A stretch of 15,624 nucleotides of DNA from HGM05190 sp964394205 (GCA_964394205.1 CAYMVS010000052.1:1-15624), one strand, 5' to 3'. Counted from the first letter of the stretch, positions 1-6,992 are shown. The notes: generated by a model from the sequence alone, not told the origin. Program-made: numbers and translations.

Positions 1-41
1 CTGTGTCTACCCGGGGAGGTCGTTTTCCCTTGTCGACATTA

Positions 42-49
42 CAAAGGTA
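42..49 (-). promoter_or_regulatory. Possible Bacteroidetes -7 promoter box firing leftward
   Basis: On the minus strand this reads TACCTTTG, an exact match to the Bacteroidetes -7 consensus TAnnTTTG. It would drive a minus-strand gene lying beyond the left edge. The nearest upstream TTTG is only about 15 bases away instead of the usual 19-20, so the -33 box is not convincing. Positions 50-163 show no gene and no other clear signal. Confidence 0.4.
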
Positions 50-163
50 GGCATATTTTCACCCCAAAAATATTTTAAATGTTAAGAGATGTTAACCAAA
101 GATCAATGGCGTCAAGTTTTCTTCAATCGCCCTATCTCTCAACACATTACACACCAAAACAGA

Positions 164-223
164 TTGTTTCAACCCTGTAACAATCGCCTCCCGCCCTCCG
201 TTTTGTTTCAATCCTGCAACAAT
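164..223. repeat. Two-copy 21-bp direct repeat, period 39 bp
   Basis: Bases 164-184 and 203-223 match at 19 of 21 positions; both begin TTGTTTCAA and end AACAAT. Each unit also has inverted ends (TTGTT ... AACAA), so each could be a dimeric protein site. The units lie just left of the 45-bp repeat that brackets the restriction-modification module. Possible roles are an operator pair, recombinase arm sites or a relic repeat. The sequence does not decide between them. Confidence 0.6.
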
Positions 224-252
224 TTTCTCTTGTGTTTTAGAAGTCTTATAAG

Positions 253-297
253 GGGCTGAAAAGGAAATTGGAGACTCTCAAAGTGAGAATCTCCAAT
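253..297. repeat. Left copy of the 45-bp direct repeat flanking the R-M module
   Basis: This stretch is identical over 45 bp to 2889-2933. Weaker similarity continues outward on the left (about 221-252 against 2857-2888, with one single-base gap). The right-hand copy lies next to the tRNA-Leu gene and contains its terminator. Everything between the two copies is the restriction-modification module plus flanks, so the pair looks like the footprint of an insertion or a duplicated attachment site. No tRNA remnant is visible beside this left copy. Confidence 0.85.
258..297 (-). terminator. Intrinsic terminator of the restriction-modification operon
   Basis: A hairpin at 267-297 has 13 base pairs, one C-A mismatch and a 3-base loop. 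On the minus strand it is followed by a T-rich run (TTTCCTTTTC). It lies about 100 bases downstream of the methyltransferase stop codon and so would end the minus-strand R-M transcript. It is an exact copy of the tRNA-Leu terminator. Confidence 0.65.
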
Positions 298-323
298 TCT
301 GCACACCCAACCGTGGCGTATTA

Positions 324-416
324 GAACCAATATTAGCCGATTTGGATAGGTTGTGGGAAATGCGTCATTGGATTCCAAACCCTGACGCCCCGATAGATTT
401 AATCAAAAAGAGATAA
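324..416 (+). pseudogene. Possible 3' remnant of an unknown plus-strand gene
   Basis: The frame ending at TAA 414-416 translates to a tail of about 30 residues that looks protein-like, including the stretch RLWEMRHWIPNPDAP and ending LIKKR. The same frame stays open leftward through the repeat to a stop at 249-251. There is no convincing start or ribosome site, so if the tail was ever coding, the 5' part is gone. It overlaps the convergent end of the methyltransferase gene. I do not recognise the family, and a chance open frame remains quite possible. Confidence 0.2.
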
Positions 417-2060
417 TTGTTGAGTCTGGCTATTGATTAATCGTTGGGCATTTGTTTTAAGCCCTTTATCTTTACACCACCGGGCTACATCTAATCTCAT
501 TAATAGATTTTTAGTTACAACCCTTTTGGCATCTTTGAAAACCAACGAGAGTAGCAACGAATTTATTTCAATGCTATTGAGAGCGTCATATATACATTTT
601 GCCTCTTCAAAATTGTCGAAATCGAGTTGATAACATGTATCGTCCACCAAAATAGGTTTCCCCTCAAACTGCGAGATCAATTCAAAGGCGATATTCTTGT
701 ATAAAGATGAAACAACTATTTTATATTGGCTGAAAGAATAGTCTCCTACCCCAAAAATACTAAATTTATCCTTATCTTTATAGATGGCACTCTTTCTGTT
801 GCGAAATGCATTTCTATGTTTTGTCAGATAAGAATATGCAAGAGGATGAGTAACTGCCAACAAAGAGGTATCTTCTCCTACTTTTCGTTGTGGGACTATT
901 ATGAATTTGCGAATCAAATTGGCTTGATATTTGCTTATATCAGAACTTTTTAATAATGGATAAATCAGATCATCTTCTATTTGAACAATCTCTCCAAAAC
1001 CATTGCGATATTCTCCATTTAGGAAAGATAATTCTAAAACATTTGCACAGTCATGCTTGATCCCCGAGCGCCAAACATAAGTTGAAATTCCGTCATATCT
1101 GGAATAATTTTCATAAATTTTTGTATCAGACACAAATGCGTCTTGACACCATCCATACTCTTTAAGAACAATGCCGGTGTAAAAATCCTTTTCGGTACAA
1201 GTGAGAGACGCCGGGCAGTTAAACTTGGCCGAAAAGCATGACGCATCAACAGAAACATTGAACTCGGAGGATGCATCAATGACCCTTTGTTCAATTTCAC
1301 CAATCTGAATTTTTTCTGAAAACTGTTTAACTAATATATTGCGTATTACAGAATTTTTAAGAAGAAAGGATATGCCTCCATTAAGAAATTGTGATTGTTT
1401 CAACAGCTGCAATGTAATGTACTCGCTGATATCGAAATTGCTTTTGCCTGTAATCGCATCAATCCCTTTAAGACCATAATCATTTCTTTTTAATGGGAGA
1501 TTGTTAGAACCAGACCTGCCCAGGCTGCTGTTTGTCACCCATGGTGGATTCCCGATAATCGCAAAATTCCAGTTGTTTAGTTTGCATTTTTGCATAATGA
1601 ATGAGAAATCAAACTCAAAAAAATTGGAATTATAGATGTAAATATCAGGATGTCTCAAAGTTGGATGGTCTAAGGCATAGGATAAAATGTTTGTCTTTAA
1701 TTGCTTGGTATACCGAGGGTTAATTTCAATTGCATGTATCTCAAGAAGATCTGGAAAAGTTGTAAGCGCTGAAATTACAAAAGCGCCGAGCCCACAGGTT
1801 GGCTCCACGACAATGTTGGGGCTGCCAAATCTTGTAACATGAGTCTTGCAAATGTTTGTTGCCAATAATGTTGGGGTTTGCCAATCACCATAAGATGCTC
1901 TGTCTTCGCAAACGGTATTTGTCGCTATATCAAAATTAGACAGAAACTCTGCTTTCTCTGTATCAGAATTGAAAAAATCGACTATTCCGCATAGCCGTCT
2001 GATCAAGGTATTGGCCTCAAATAAAGAGATGTCGCCTATCTGATTAATCAAATTATTCAT
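399..2060 (-). CDS. Type II N6-adenine DNA methyltransferase
   Basis: A 553-residue protein that should transfer a methyl group from S-adenosylmethionine to adenine in a specific DNA site, protecting host DNA from the neighbouring endonuclease. Residues 57-63 read YGDWQTP, a common opening of this family. The cofactor-binding motif I is VEPTCGLGAFV (85-95), with the acidic residue of motif II in AIEINP (110-115). The catalytic motif IV is NPPW at 171-174, the N6-adenine (or N4-cytosine) signature. The region after about residue 230 has no motif I can name and probably holds target recognition. Length fits methyltransferases that work with a separate restriction subunit. Its ATG overlaps the endonuclease stop by 4 bases, implying translational coupling. 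The gene is clearly more AT-rich than the genes to the right, which suggests transfer. Recognition sequence cannot be read from the protein. Confidence 0.88.
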   Translation of the reverse strand: MNNLINQIGDISLFEANTLIRRLCGIVDFFNSDTEKAEFLSNFDIATNTVCEDRASYGDWQTPTLLATNICKTHVTRFGSPNIVVEPTCGLGAFVISALTTFPDLLEIHAIEINPRYTKQLKTNILSYALDHPTLRHPDIYIYNSNFFEFDFSFIMQKCKLNNWNFAIIGNPPWVTNSSLGRSGSNNLPLKRNDYGLKGIDAITGKSNFDISEYITLQLLKQSQFLNGGISFLLKNSVIRNILVKQFSEKIQIGEIEQRVIDASSEFNVSVDASCFSAKFNCPASLTCTEKDFYTGIVLKEYGWCQDAFVSDTKIYENYSRYDGISTYVWRSGIKHDCANVLELSFLNGEYRNGFGEIVQIEDDLIYPLLKSSDISKYQANLIRKFIIVPQRKVGEDTSLLAVTHPLAYSYLTKHRNAFRNRKSAIYKDKDKFSIFGVGDYSFSQYKIVVSSLYKNIAFELISQFEGKPILVDDTCYQLDFDNFEEAKCIYDALNSIEINSLLLSLVFKDAKRVVTKNLLMRLDVARWCKDKGLKTNAQRLINSQTQQLSLFD

Positions 2061-2722
2061 TTTGAATATCTGATTATTTGTTCAATTCCAATTACATTAT
2101 TTGCCAAAGAAACGATACGGCCATATTGGAGCCGCCATTGCAGAGCATTTGATATGGTAAGATAACCAATTAGCGGTGGATTATTAAGAATCTCTCCGGC
2201 CATTTTATACAAGCTCACCTCATCGCTCGGTATATTATGATCGGCAAGGAAGGCAAATATATCATCCTGATTTCCCTGGTTTGAAATGATTTGATGGATG
2301 CCCGTTGTAGTCTGAAAATCAGCGGTCCGAGATTTATCGATAAAGGTGCACGACACAAATTCCAGCATACCCATCTTTCTCTGTGTATCGTCGTGTTTCT
2401 TATAAACAAAGACAAGCAAGTTATAGCCTAACCCGAAAATTTTCTGTTTACTGTCTTTAAAAGGACAACTTGATTGCGGTTGTTTTATAGATGTGACTTT
2501 AATATCAGTATTGACCGAAGGTAAATCCAGACCGTTTGCTGAATTTCCAAGTGTCAAATCGTATCGTTCCTCAAGATGTTTTTGGAATAAATGTTCTACT
2601 AACGTACCAACGGCCTTTCCATCAGTGACTCCAAATAATTCAGCTTTATAAATGCCCGTGGAGGCAACACAGAAATTTTTGGCCTCTGCTATTAAAGATT
2701 TTATTGTAAGCTTTTTCTTCAT
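2057..2722 (-). CDS. Type II restriction endonuclease, PD-(D/E)XK type
   Basis: A 221-residue protein, the likely cleaving partner of the methyltransferase encoded directly downstream. The best catalytic candidate is GLDLPSVNTDIKVTS (residues 64-78). D66 and D73-I-K75 would form the PD-(D/E)XK metal site, with a preceding helix carrying E43. The segment just after it (QPQSSCPF, then LLVFVYKKHDD on a beta strand) also fits this fold as seen in type II enzymes. The start at 2722 is the first ATG and sits only 4 bases from the promoter -7 box, so the transcript is probably leaderless. The gene comes first in the operon, with the methyltransferase second, which is the less common and riskier order. 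Enzyme identity rests on these motifs and the pairing; cleavage specificity is unknown. Confidence 0.75.
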   Translation of the reverse strand: MKKKLTIKSLIAEAKNFCVASTGIYKAELFGVTDGKAVGTLVEHLFQKHLEERYDLTLGNSANGLDLPSVNTDIKVTSIKQPQSSCPFKDSKQKIFGLGYNLLVFVYKKHDDTQRKMGMLEFVSCTFIDKSRTADFQTTTGIHQIISNQGNQDDIFAFLADHNIPSDEVSLYKMAGEILNNPPLIGYLTISNALQWRLQYGRIVSLANNVIGIEQIIRYSK

Positions 2723-2726
2723 AATA

Positions 2727-2758
2727 CAAAGGTAGTTGTTTTAATCTTAAATTGCAAA
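2727..2758 (-). promoter_or_regulatory. Promoter of the restriction-modification operon
   Basis: On the minus strand, TTTG (2755-2758) is followed 20 bases later by TACCTTTG (2727-2734), a full Bacteroidetes -33/-7 pair. Transcription would begin about at the ATG of the endonuclease (2722), leaving almost no 5' leader. Confidence 0.75.
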
Positions 2759-2826
2759 CGCAGAAATTCTTATGGTAGGATACTTAAAAACAACGTTTGA
2801 GGTGCAGTGAGGATCTGGAGGAGCAG

Positions 2827-2846
2827 CGACCATGCGCGCATGGTCG
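2827..2846. repeat. Perfect 20-bp palindrome
   Basis: CGACCATGCGCGCATGGTCG equals its own reverse complement with no unpaired centre. It lies between the R-M promoter and the right copy of the 45-bp repeat, about 70 bases upstream of the promoter -33 box. It could be a site for a symmetric DNA-binding protein or a recombination-related cruciform. It is not followed by a T-tract on either strand, so it is a poor terminator. Confidence 0.8.
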
Positions 2847-2888
2847 ATAAAAAGAAATTCTCTCTTGTGCTTTATAAGATTTATAAAA

Positions 2889-2933
2889 GGGCTGAAAAGG
2901 AAATTGGAGACTCTCAAAGTGAGAATCTCCAAT
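2889..2933. repeat. Right copy of the 45-bp direct repeat
   Basis: Identical to 253-297. Here the repeat ends 4 bases short of the 3' end of tRNA-Leu and contains that gene's terminator, so this is probably the ancestral copy and the left one the duplicate (inference). Confidence 0.85.
2894..2933 (-). terminator. Intrinsic terminator of tRNA-Leu
   Basis: The hairpin at 2903-2933 has stem arms ATTGGAGA/TCTCCAAT and TCTCA/TGAGA around a single mismatch, with a 3-base loop. On the minus strand it is followed by TTTCCTTTTC. It begins 4 bases beyond the tRNA 3' end, the usual position for a tRNA terminator. Confidence 0.8.
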
Positions 2934-2937
2934 ACTG

Positions 2938-3019
2938 TACCCGGACCCGGGATCGAACCGGGATGGGTCGCCCCACCGGTGTTTGAGACCGGCGCGTCTA
3001 CCGATTCCGCCATCCGGGC
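2938..3019 (-). tRNA. tRNA-Leu (anticodon CAA)
   Basis: An 82-base tRNA on the minus strand. The acceptor arms GCCCGGA and TCCGGGT pair with one G-T wobble at the first position, followed by discriminator A. The D arm contains GGCGGAATCGGTAGACGC, typical of tRNA-Leu. The anticodon loop CTCAAAC is closed by CCGGT/ACCGG and gives anticodon CAA, reading UUG. A short variable arm and the T arm with GGTTCGATCCC follow. The 3' CCA is not encoded and must be added by nucleotidyltransferase. Its 3' flank is where the repeat-bounded R-M module sits. Confidence 0.95.
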
Positions 3020-3031
3020 GTTTTGTGGGGG

Positions 3032-3062
3032 CAAAGTTAGGTATTTTTTGTGCAAGAGCAAA
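3032..3062 (-). promoter_or_regulatory. Promoter of tRNA-Leu
   Basis: The minus strand shows TTTG (3059-3062), a 19-base spacer, then TAACTTTG (3032-3039). The predicted start is a few bases before the tRNA 5' end at 3019. Confidence 0.8.
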
Positions 3063-3143
3063 TTTTTTTGTCATAATTTGCGGCAGAGGTGGTTTTTTTT
3101 GTTTTTTTTGGCACGGGTGGCGCGGTTTTTGGCGTTTATTTGT

Positions 3144-3151
3144 TAAGTTTG
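3144..3151 (+). promoter_or_regulatory. glgB: Possible -7 box upstream of glgB
   Basis: TAAGTTTG matches TAnnTTTG and lies 24 bases before the glgB ATG. No TTTG sits at the expected 19-20 bases upstream. Instead the upstream region holds T-runs of seven and two of eight (3063-3069, 3093-3100, 3102-3109), which may affect promoter strength. Confidence 0.5.
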
Positions 3152-3175
3152 TGTCGATGAACCTAAATCCTGATT

Positions 3176-5260
3176 ATGAAAAAGAGATTAAAACCGGCCA
3201 AGAGGTCGCTGGGTCTTGTGGCTCACGATGAGTGGTTGAAACCGTTTGAACAGGCGATCGAGGGTCGACACCTTGATGCCGTGAATAAGGAACAGGAACT
3301 GACGGCCGAGGCCGGAAGCCTGGAGGCGATGGCTAACGCGCATCACTATTTCGGACTCCACCGTGACACGAACGGTCGCGACTGGGTGTTCAGGGAGTGG
3401 GCGCCCGGGGCAAAGTCGATTGTGCTGGTTGGCGATTTTTCAAACTGGGAGGCTGACCCTGAGCGGTTTGCTCTCTCTCCCGTGAAGGGGAGTGACGGGG
3501 TCTGGGAGGTGAGGATGCCTGAAGGCGCTGTTAAACACGGCGATCACTACAAGATGGTCGTGGAGTGGGACGGCGGTAAGGGCGAACGCATCCCGGCTTA
3601 TGCCACGCGTGTGGTTCAGGATGAGAACACCCATCTTTTCTCGGCTCAGGTCTGGGAACCGGCCGAGCCATTCCGCTGGGAGGTGGAGGATTTCAAACCT
3701 AAATGTGACCCGCTGCTCATCTATGAGTGCCACATCGGCATGGCGCAGGAGCGCGAGGGGGTGGGTTCCTATCTGGAGTTCAGAGACAATATCTTGCCGC
3801 GCATCGCCGCCGACGGGTATAACGCGATCCAGATTATGGCTATCCAGGAGCATCCCTACTATGGATCGTTTGGCTACCATGTGTCAAACTTTTTTGCGGC
3901 GTCGTCGCGTTTTGGCACTCCCGAAGATCTTAAGTCGCTTGTCGACCGCGCCCACAGCCTGGGGATAGCTGTGATTATGGATATCGTGCACAGCCACGCG
4001 GTGAAAAACGAGGCTGAGGGGCTGGCGCGCATCGCCGGCGACCGCTCCCAGTATTTCTATCCGGGCGAGCGCGGCGAGCACCCGGCGTGGGACTCGCTGT
4101 GTTTTGATTATGGAAAAAACGAGGTGCTCCACTTCTTGTTGAGCAACTGTAAATATTGGCTTGAGGAGTATCGTTTTGACGGGTTCCGCTTTGACGGGGT
4201 GACCTCGATGCTCTATTACAATCATGGCCTGGGACAGGCTTTTGGCGGTTATGGCGATTACTACAACGGCAATCAGGATGTCAACGCCATCACTTACCTG
4301 ACGCTTGCCAACAAGCTGATCCACGAGGTCAACCCCTCGGCAATCACCATTGCCGAGGAGATGAGCGGTATGCCGGGACTGGCCTTGCCGTTCAGCGAGG
4401 GTGGCATTGGCTTTGACTACCGCATGGCGATGGGGATTCCTGACTACTGGATCAAGACAATCAAGGAGCTCAAGGACGAGAACTGGAAGCCGTCGTCGAT
4501 CTGGTGGGAGCTGACCAATCGCCGCGCCGACGAGAAGACAATATCATACGTCGAGAGTCACGACCAGGCGCTCGTCGGAGACAAGACGGTGGTGTTCCGC
4601 CTGATCGACGACCACATGTACTGGCACATGATGGTCGACGATGACGATATGGTTGTTGCCCGCGGCATGGCCTTGCACAAGATGATACGCCTGGTGACGG
4701 CGTCGACCATCAATGGGGGCTACCTTAATTTCATGGGTAATGAATGGGGGCATCCCGAGTGGATTGATTTCCCGCGCCAGGGGAATGGGTGGAGCTACAA
4801 ATATGCCCGCCGCCAGTGGCAGCTTGTCGACGACCCCAAGCTGAAATATCAGTATCTTAACAATTTTGATGACGCGATGATCCACCTCATTGGCGGTGTC
4901 AAAAATTTTCAGGCTAAAAAGATTGACAAGCTCTGGGACAGCGACGGCGACCAGATTCTGGCGTTTATGCGCGGCGACCTGGTGTTTGTGTTCAACTTCA
5001 ACCCCGACAAGTCGTTTACCGACTATGGCCTGTTGGCGCCCGAGGGTGAATATGAGCTTGTGCTCGACAGCGACAGCCACCGCTTTGGCGGGTATGACAA
5101 TGTGGACGACGCCAAGCATCACCTGACGCGCCCCGATCCTCTCTATGCCGACCAGAAAAAGGGGTGGCTGATGGTCTACATCCCGGCGCGCACGGCCCAG
5201 GTGTACCGCAAGATCAGGCGCCGCCGGCGCCGTCCCGGCACTCCCGACAAGAAGAAATGA
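3176..5260 (+). CDS. glgB: 1,4-alpha-glucan (glycogen) branching enzyme, GH13
   Basis: A 694-residue cytoplasmic enzyme that cuts an alpha-1,4-glucan chain and rejoins it as an alpha-1,6 branch during glycogen synthesis. An N-terminal CBM48 domain (about 55-165) includes VFREWAPGAKSIVLVGDFSNW-like residues 71-91. The GH13 barrel shows all four signature regions: DIVHSHA (269-275), GFRFDGVTS with nucleophile D340 (336-344), AEEMSG with acid/base E394 (393-398), and VESHDQ with D463 (459-464). The forms VHSHA and RFDGVTSM are those of the eukaryote-like GH13_8 branching enzymes rather than the E. coli type. The C-terminal beta domain ends in a strongly basic tail (KIRRRRRRPGTPDKKK). The chosen ATG gives the usual N-terminal helix. 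No other glycogen gene is adjacent, and the end converges on the PqqD-like gene with a 17-base gap. Confidence 0.95.
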   Translation: MKKRLKPAKRSLGLVAHDEWLKPFEQAIEGRHLDAVNKEQELTAEAGSLEAMANAHHYFGLHRDTNGRDWVFREWAPGAKSIVLVGDFSNWEADPERFALSPVKGSDGVWEVRMPEGAVKHGDHYKMVVEWDGGKGERIPAYATRVVQDENTHLFSAQVWEPAEPFRWEVEDFKPKCDPLLIYECHIGMAQEREGVGSYLEFRDNILPRIAADGYNAIQIMAIQEHPYYGSFGYHVSNFFAASSRFGTPEDLKSLVDRAHSLGIAVIMDIVHSHAVKNEAEGLARIAGDRSQYFYPGERGEHPAWDSLCFDYGKNEVLHFLLSNCKYWLEEYRFDGFRFDGVTSMLYYNHGLGQAFGGYGDYYNGNQDVNAITYLTLANKLIHEVNPSAITIAEEMSGMPGLALPFSEGGIGFDYRMAMGIPDYWIKTIKELKDENWKPSSIWWELTNRRADEKTISYVESHDQALVGDKTVVFRLIDDHMYWHMMVDDDDMVVARGMALHKMIRLVTASTINGGYLNFMGNEWGHPEWIDFPRQGNGWSYKYARRQWQLVDDPKLKYQYLNNFDDAMIHLIGGVKNFQAKKIDKLWDSDGDQILAFMRGDLVFVFNFNPDKSFTDYGLLAPEGEYELVLDSDSHRFGGYDNVDDAKHHLTRPDPLYADQKKGWLMVYIPARTAQVYRKIRRRRRRPGTPDKKK

Positions 5261-5277
5261 CTCTAAATATCCTGGGA

Positions 5278-5544
5278 CTATTGGATGAGCCCTTTCTCGA
5301 CCATCAGATTGATGATGTAGGTGGCGTCGGCCATGGCCACAGAGTGGTCTATGGAGTAGGTCTTTTCCAAAAGACGCGCCGCGTCTTCAATTTCAAATGA
5401 TTTCCCTCTCAGCTCGTTCCACAGCATCGCTGCCGACGGGTTGAGAGTGATTATTTTGCCGTAGCTGTCGGCATTGTTTCCTTCGGCCAGCACTACGTTT
5501 TGGCCCATGACAGAGCGCAGGGTGAATCCTTTTTTTATTTTCAT
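5278..5544 (-). CDS. PqqD-family peptide-recognition protein
   Basis: An 88-residue protein with the PqqD (RiPP recognition element) fold: an N-terminal beta portion, the family-typical LNPSAAMLWNEL (34-45), then a helical half ending ATYIINLMVEKGLI. Family members bind leader peptides and present them to modifying enzymes. Some are stand-alone, as here and as the B1 proteins of lasso-peptide clusters. It is the last gene of the minus-strand peptide operon and starts 12 bases after the kinase stop. The natural partner would be the 50-residue peptide encoded at 7044-7196, whose N-terminus carries YxxPxL, the core of the leader motif bound by lasso B1 proteins. Family assignment is firm; the partner is inference. 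Confidence 0.85.
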   Translation of the reverse strand: MKIKKGFTLRSVMGQNVVLAEGNNADSYGKIITLNPSAAMLWNELRGKSFEIEDAARLLEKTYSIDHSVAMADATYIINLMVEKGLIQ

Positions 5545-5556
5545 CGTAGATAAGTT

Positions 5557-6465
5557 TTAAGAGTTGAGGGTCAGGCCGATCATGCACGTGGCGGCGGCGT
5601 CGGCATCGGGGCGGCAGTGCATCTCGTAGCAGGGGACGGCCGTCACCAGGCGCTCTATCGCCTCGTGGCGTGTTTGCCGCAGCCGCTCGCTGAGGAAAGG
5701 CATGAAAAACACCGAGGCTGTGGCCGAGGCGTAGGCCTTGAGAGGGGGGAGCCGGTGGAGCGAGTTGTCGTTGGCGCGCACTATGCGCACCAGGCCGCCG
5801 ATCGGGGCTGAGAGATTGCGATAGCAATGGGTCTTGCCGCTCCACGGCGAGCCATAGACAATGGGCGTGCCGTCGTCGTTGAGGCGTATCACCGGGTTGT
5901 CGTCGTTGAGCAGCTCGGCGCCGGCGATGTTTTGGGTCCACAGGCGGGCGTGTGTGCTCTTGCCTGTGCCGCTTTTGCCCTGAAAGAGATAGGCTTTGCC
6001 GCGATAGGTCACCGCCGCCGAGTGAATGAGCAACGTGCCGGCATGGCATGTCGCAAGCATGAAGGCGATCATCAGCGCGTGGGAGAGAAAGTAGGGGTCG
6101 CTGCTGTCGGCACAGGCGCTGTCGTGACACATTATTATATTGGCGCTGTCGAGCGAGGGCGCCATCTCCAGCCATAGGCGCGTGTCGGTCTCCTCGATGT
6201 GGCGAAACTCAATGAGCAGGCTGCCGTCGGCCAGACGCGAGGCGCTCGAGGTGATAAGCCCGATCCCGCCATGCTCGGGCTCATAGATTTTATTGGCGGC
6301 AAACACCGGTCGGCTGCCCGACGTGATCTCGACCTCCAGCACCGGGGCGGCCTCGGTCGTGGCGGCAAACGGGCGATAGTGTGGCTCAATGGTCTTCCAG
6401 GCCCGATGGTCGCGGGCCATTTTGATGCAGATGGCGTGGTTGGCCACAATATAAGTCTTTTTCAT
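5557..6465 (-). CDS. HprK-like P-loop serine kinase
   Basis: A 302-residue protein related to the C-terminal kinase domain of HPr kinase/phosphorylase. Key features are IHSAAV (147-152), the Walker A loop GKSGTGKS (163-170), the acidic pair in LNDDNP (187-191) and YGSPWSGK (204-211). These are the nucleotide- and magnesium-binding elements of HprK-like kinases. The first 140 residues have no motif I can name. Relatives in lasso-peptide clusters phosphorylate a serine of the precursor. No HPr or PTS gene is nearby, so a peptide substrate is more likely than HPr (inference). The frame is open much further upstream (to 6696), but the ATG at 6465 is preferred. It forms a 4-base ATGA overlap with the peptidase stop, and the upstream extension is only a shadow of that gene. 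Confidence 0.85.
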   Translation of the reverse strand: MKKTYIVANHAICIKMARDHRAWKTIEPHYRPFAATTEAAPVLEVEITSGSRPVFAANKIYEPEHGGIGLITSSASRLADGSLLIEFRHIEETDTRLWLEMAPSLDSANIIMCHDSACADSSDPYFLSHALMIAFMLATCHAGTLLIHSAAVTYRGKAYLFQGKSGTGKSTHARLWTQNIAGAELLNDDNPVIRLNDDGTPIVYGSPWSGKTHCYRNLSAPIGGLVRIVRANDNSLHRLPPLKAYASATASVFFMPFLSERLRQTRHEAIERLVTAVPCYEMHCRPDADAAATCMIGLTLNS

Positions 6466-6992
6466 CTCTCTTTCTTGAATAACAAACTGAGGCGGGAGGG
6501 GAGCACCCGGGCGATGGCGCGTAGCCTGAAAAGAACCCGTCTCGCCGGCCATGTCGCGGCCCAAAGCCGTGTGTAGCGGCGATGTCGCGGGTCGGTGACC
6601 GAGAACTTGCGTGAGCCGATGGCAAACCACGGTCGGTAGCCGCCCAGGCGATGCACCTCGACCACGCGCCCAATGATGGCGGTGCGGTCGACGCACTCAA
6701 CCCCGAGGCAGTTGTCGCCCCGGGTAAGGTATAGGGACGCCGGGCCCTGATGGCTGATCTCCACCAACCGATGAACCACCGTTTTTGTCTTGCCGTCGGC
6801 GCCCGTGTGCTCAAACATGAGGATATCTCCAATGGCCGGCTCCCCCTCCAATGGGGCGACAACCACACAGTGCCGGCCGCCCCAGATGAGAGGTCGCATG
6901 CTGCTGCCTGTCGTTTTGGAGATTGCAAAGCCATTCTGCCCGATGAGCGAGCGACTCGATGCTACAGTGTCGGCCATAGAGATTTTGAGCAT
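6462..6992 (-). CDS. S24/S26-family (SipW-like) serine peptidase
   Basis: A 176-residue protein with the signal-peptidase/LexA core. GSSMRPLI (29-36) carries the likely nucleophile S31, GDILMFEH (55-62) follows, then VVHRLV (72-77) with H74, and TRGDNCLG (90-97). A histidine at HR instead of a lysine is the pattern of S26B (SipW-like) signal peptidases, which use a Ser-His pair. There is no N-terminal membrane anchor. The C-terminal 50 residues are Arg-rich and partly hydrophobic and may contact the membrane. In this operon it would be the candidate for cutting the leader from the 50-residue peptide (inference). An internal ATG at 6977 is an alternative start. The 6992 ATG directly follows the T-run of the terminator-like hairpin. 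A transcriptional repressor role is unlikely because there is no helix-turn-helix. Confidence 0.75.
   Translation of the reverse strand: MLKISMADTVASSRSLIGQNGFAISKTTGSSMRPLIWGGRHCVVVAPLEGEPAIGDILMFEHTGADGKTKTVVHRLVEISHQGPASLYLTRGDNCLGVECVDRTAIIGRVVEVHRLGGYRPWFAIGSRKFSVTDPRHRRYTRLWAATWPARRVLFRLRAIARVLPSRLSLLFKKER

Noticed and set aside
164..223. CRISPR array
   Set aside because: Only two repeat units, with mismatches and an 18-base gap between them, shorter than a normal spacer; no cas genes in the window.
253..2933. Prophage or integrative conjugative element
   Set aside because: No integrase, transposase, structural or transfer genes between the repeats; only the R-M pair is present.
2747..3146. 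Short frames overlapping tRNA-Leu on both strands
   Set aside because: They are read-throughs of the tRNA gene and its terminator, not coding sequences.
4544..5122. Long minus-strand frame opposite glgB (also 3440-3880 and 3884-4324)
   Set aside because: GC-rich codon shadows of a strongly conserved enzyme; no family motifs and no promoter.
6466..6696. N-terminal extension of the kinase frame to an ATG at 6696
   Set aside because: The added residues are low-complexity Arg/Pro-rich and lie entirely over the peptidase gene; the ATG at 6465 gives an ATGA overlap and a normal protein start.
6462..6992. LexA/phage-type repressor
   Set aside because: It shares the S24/S26 protease core but has no DNA-binding helix-turn-helix, and the His-type catalytic pattern fits SipW-like peptidases.
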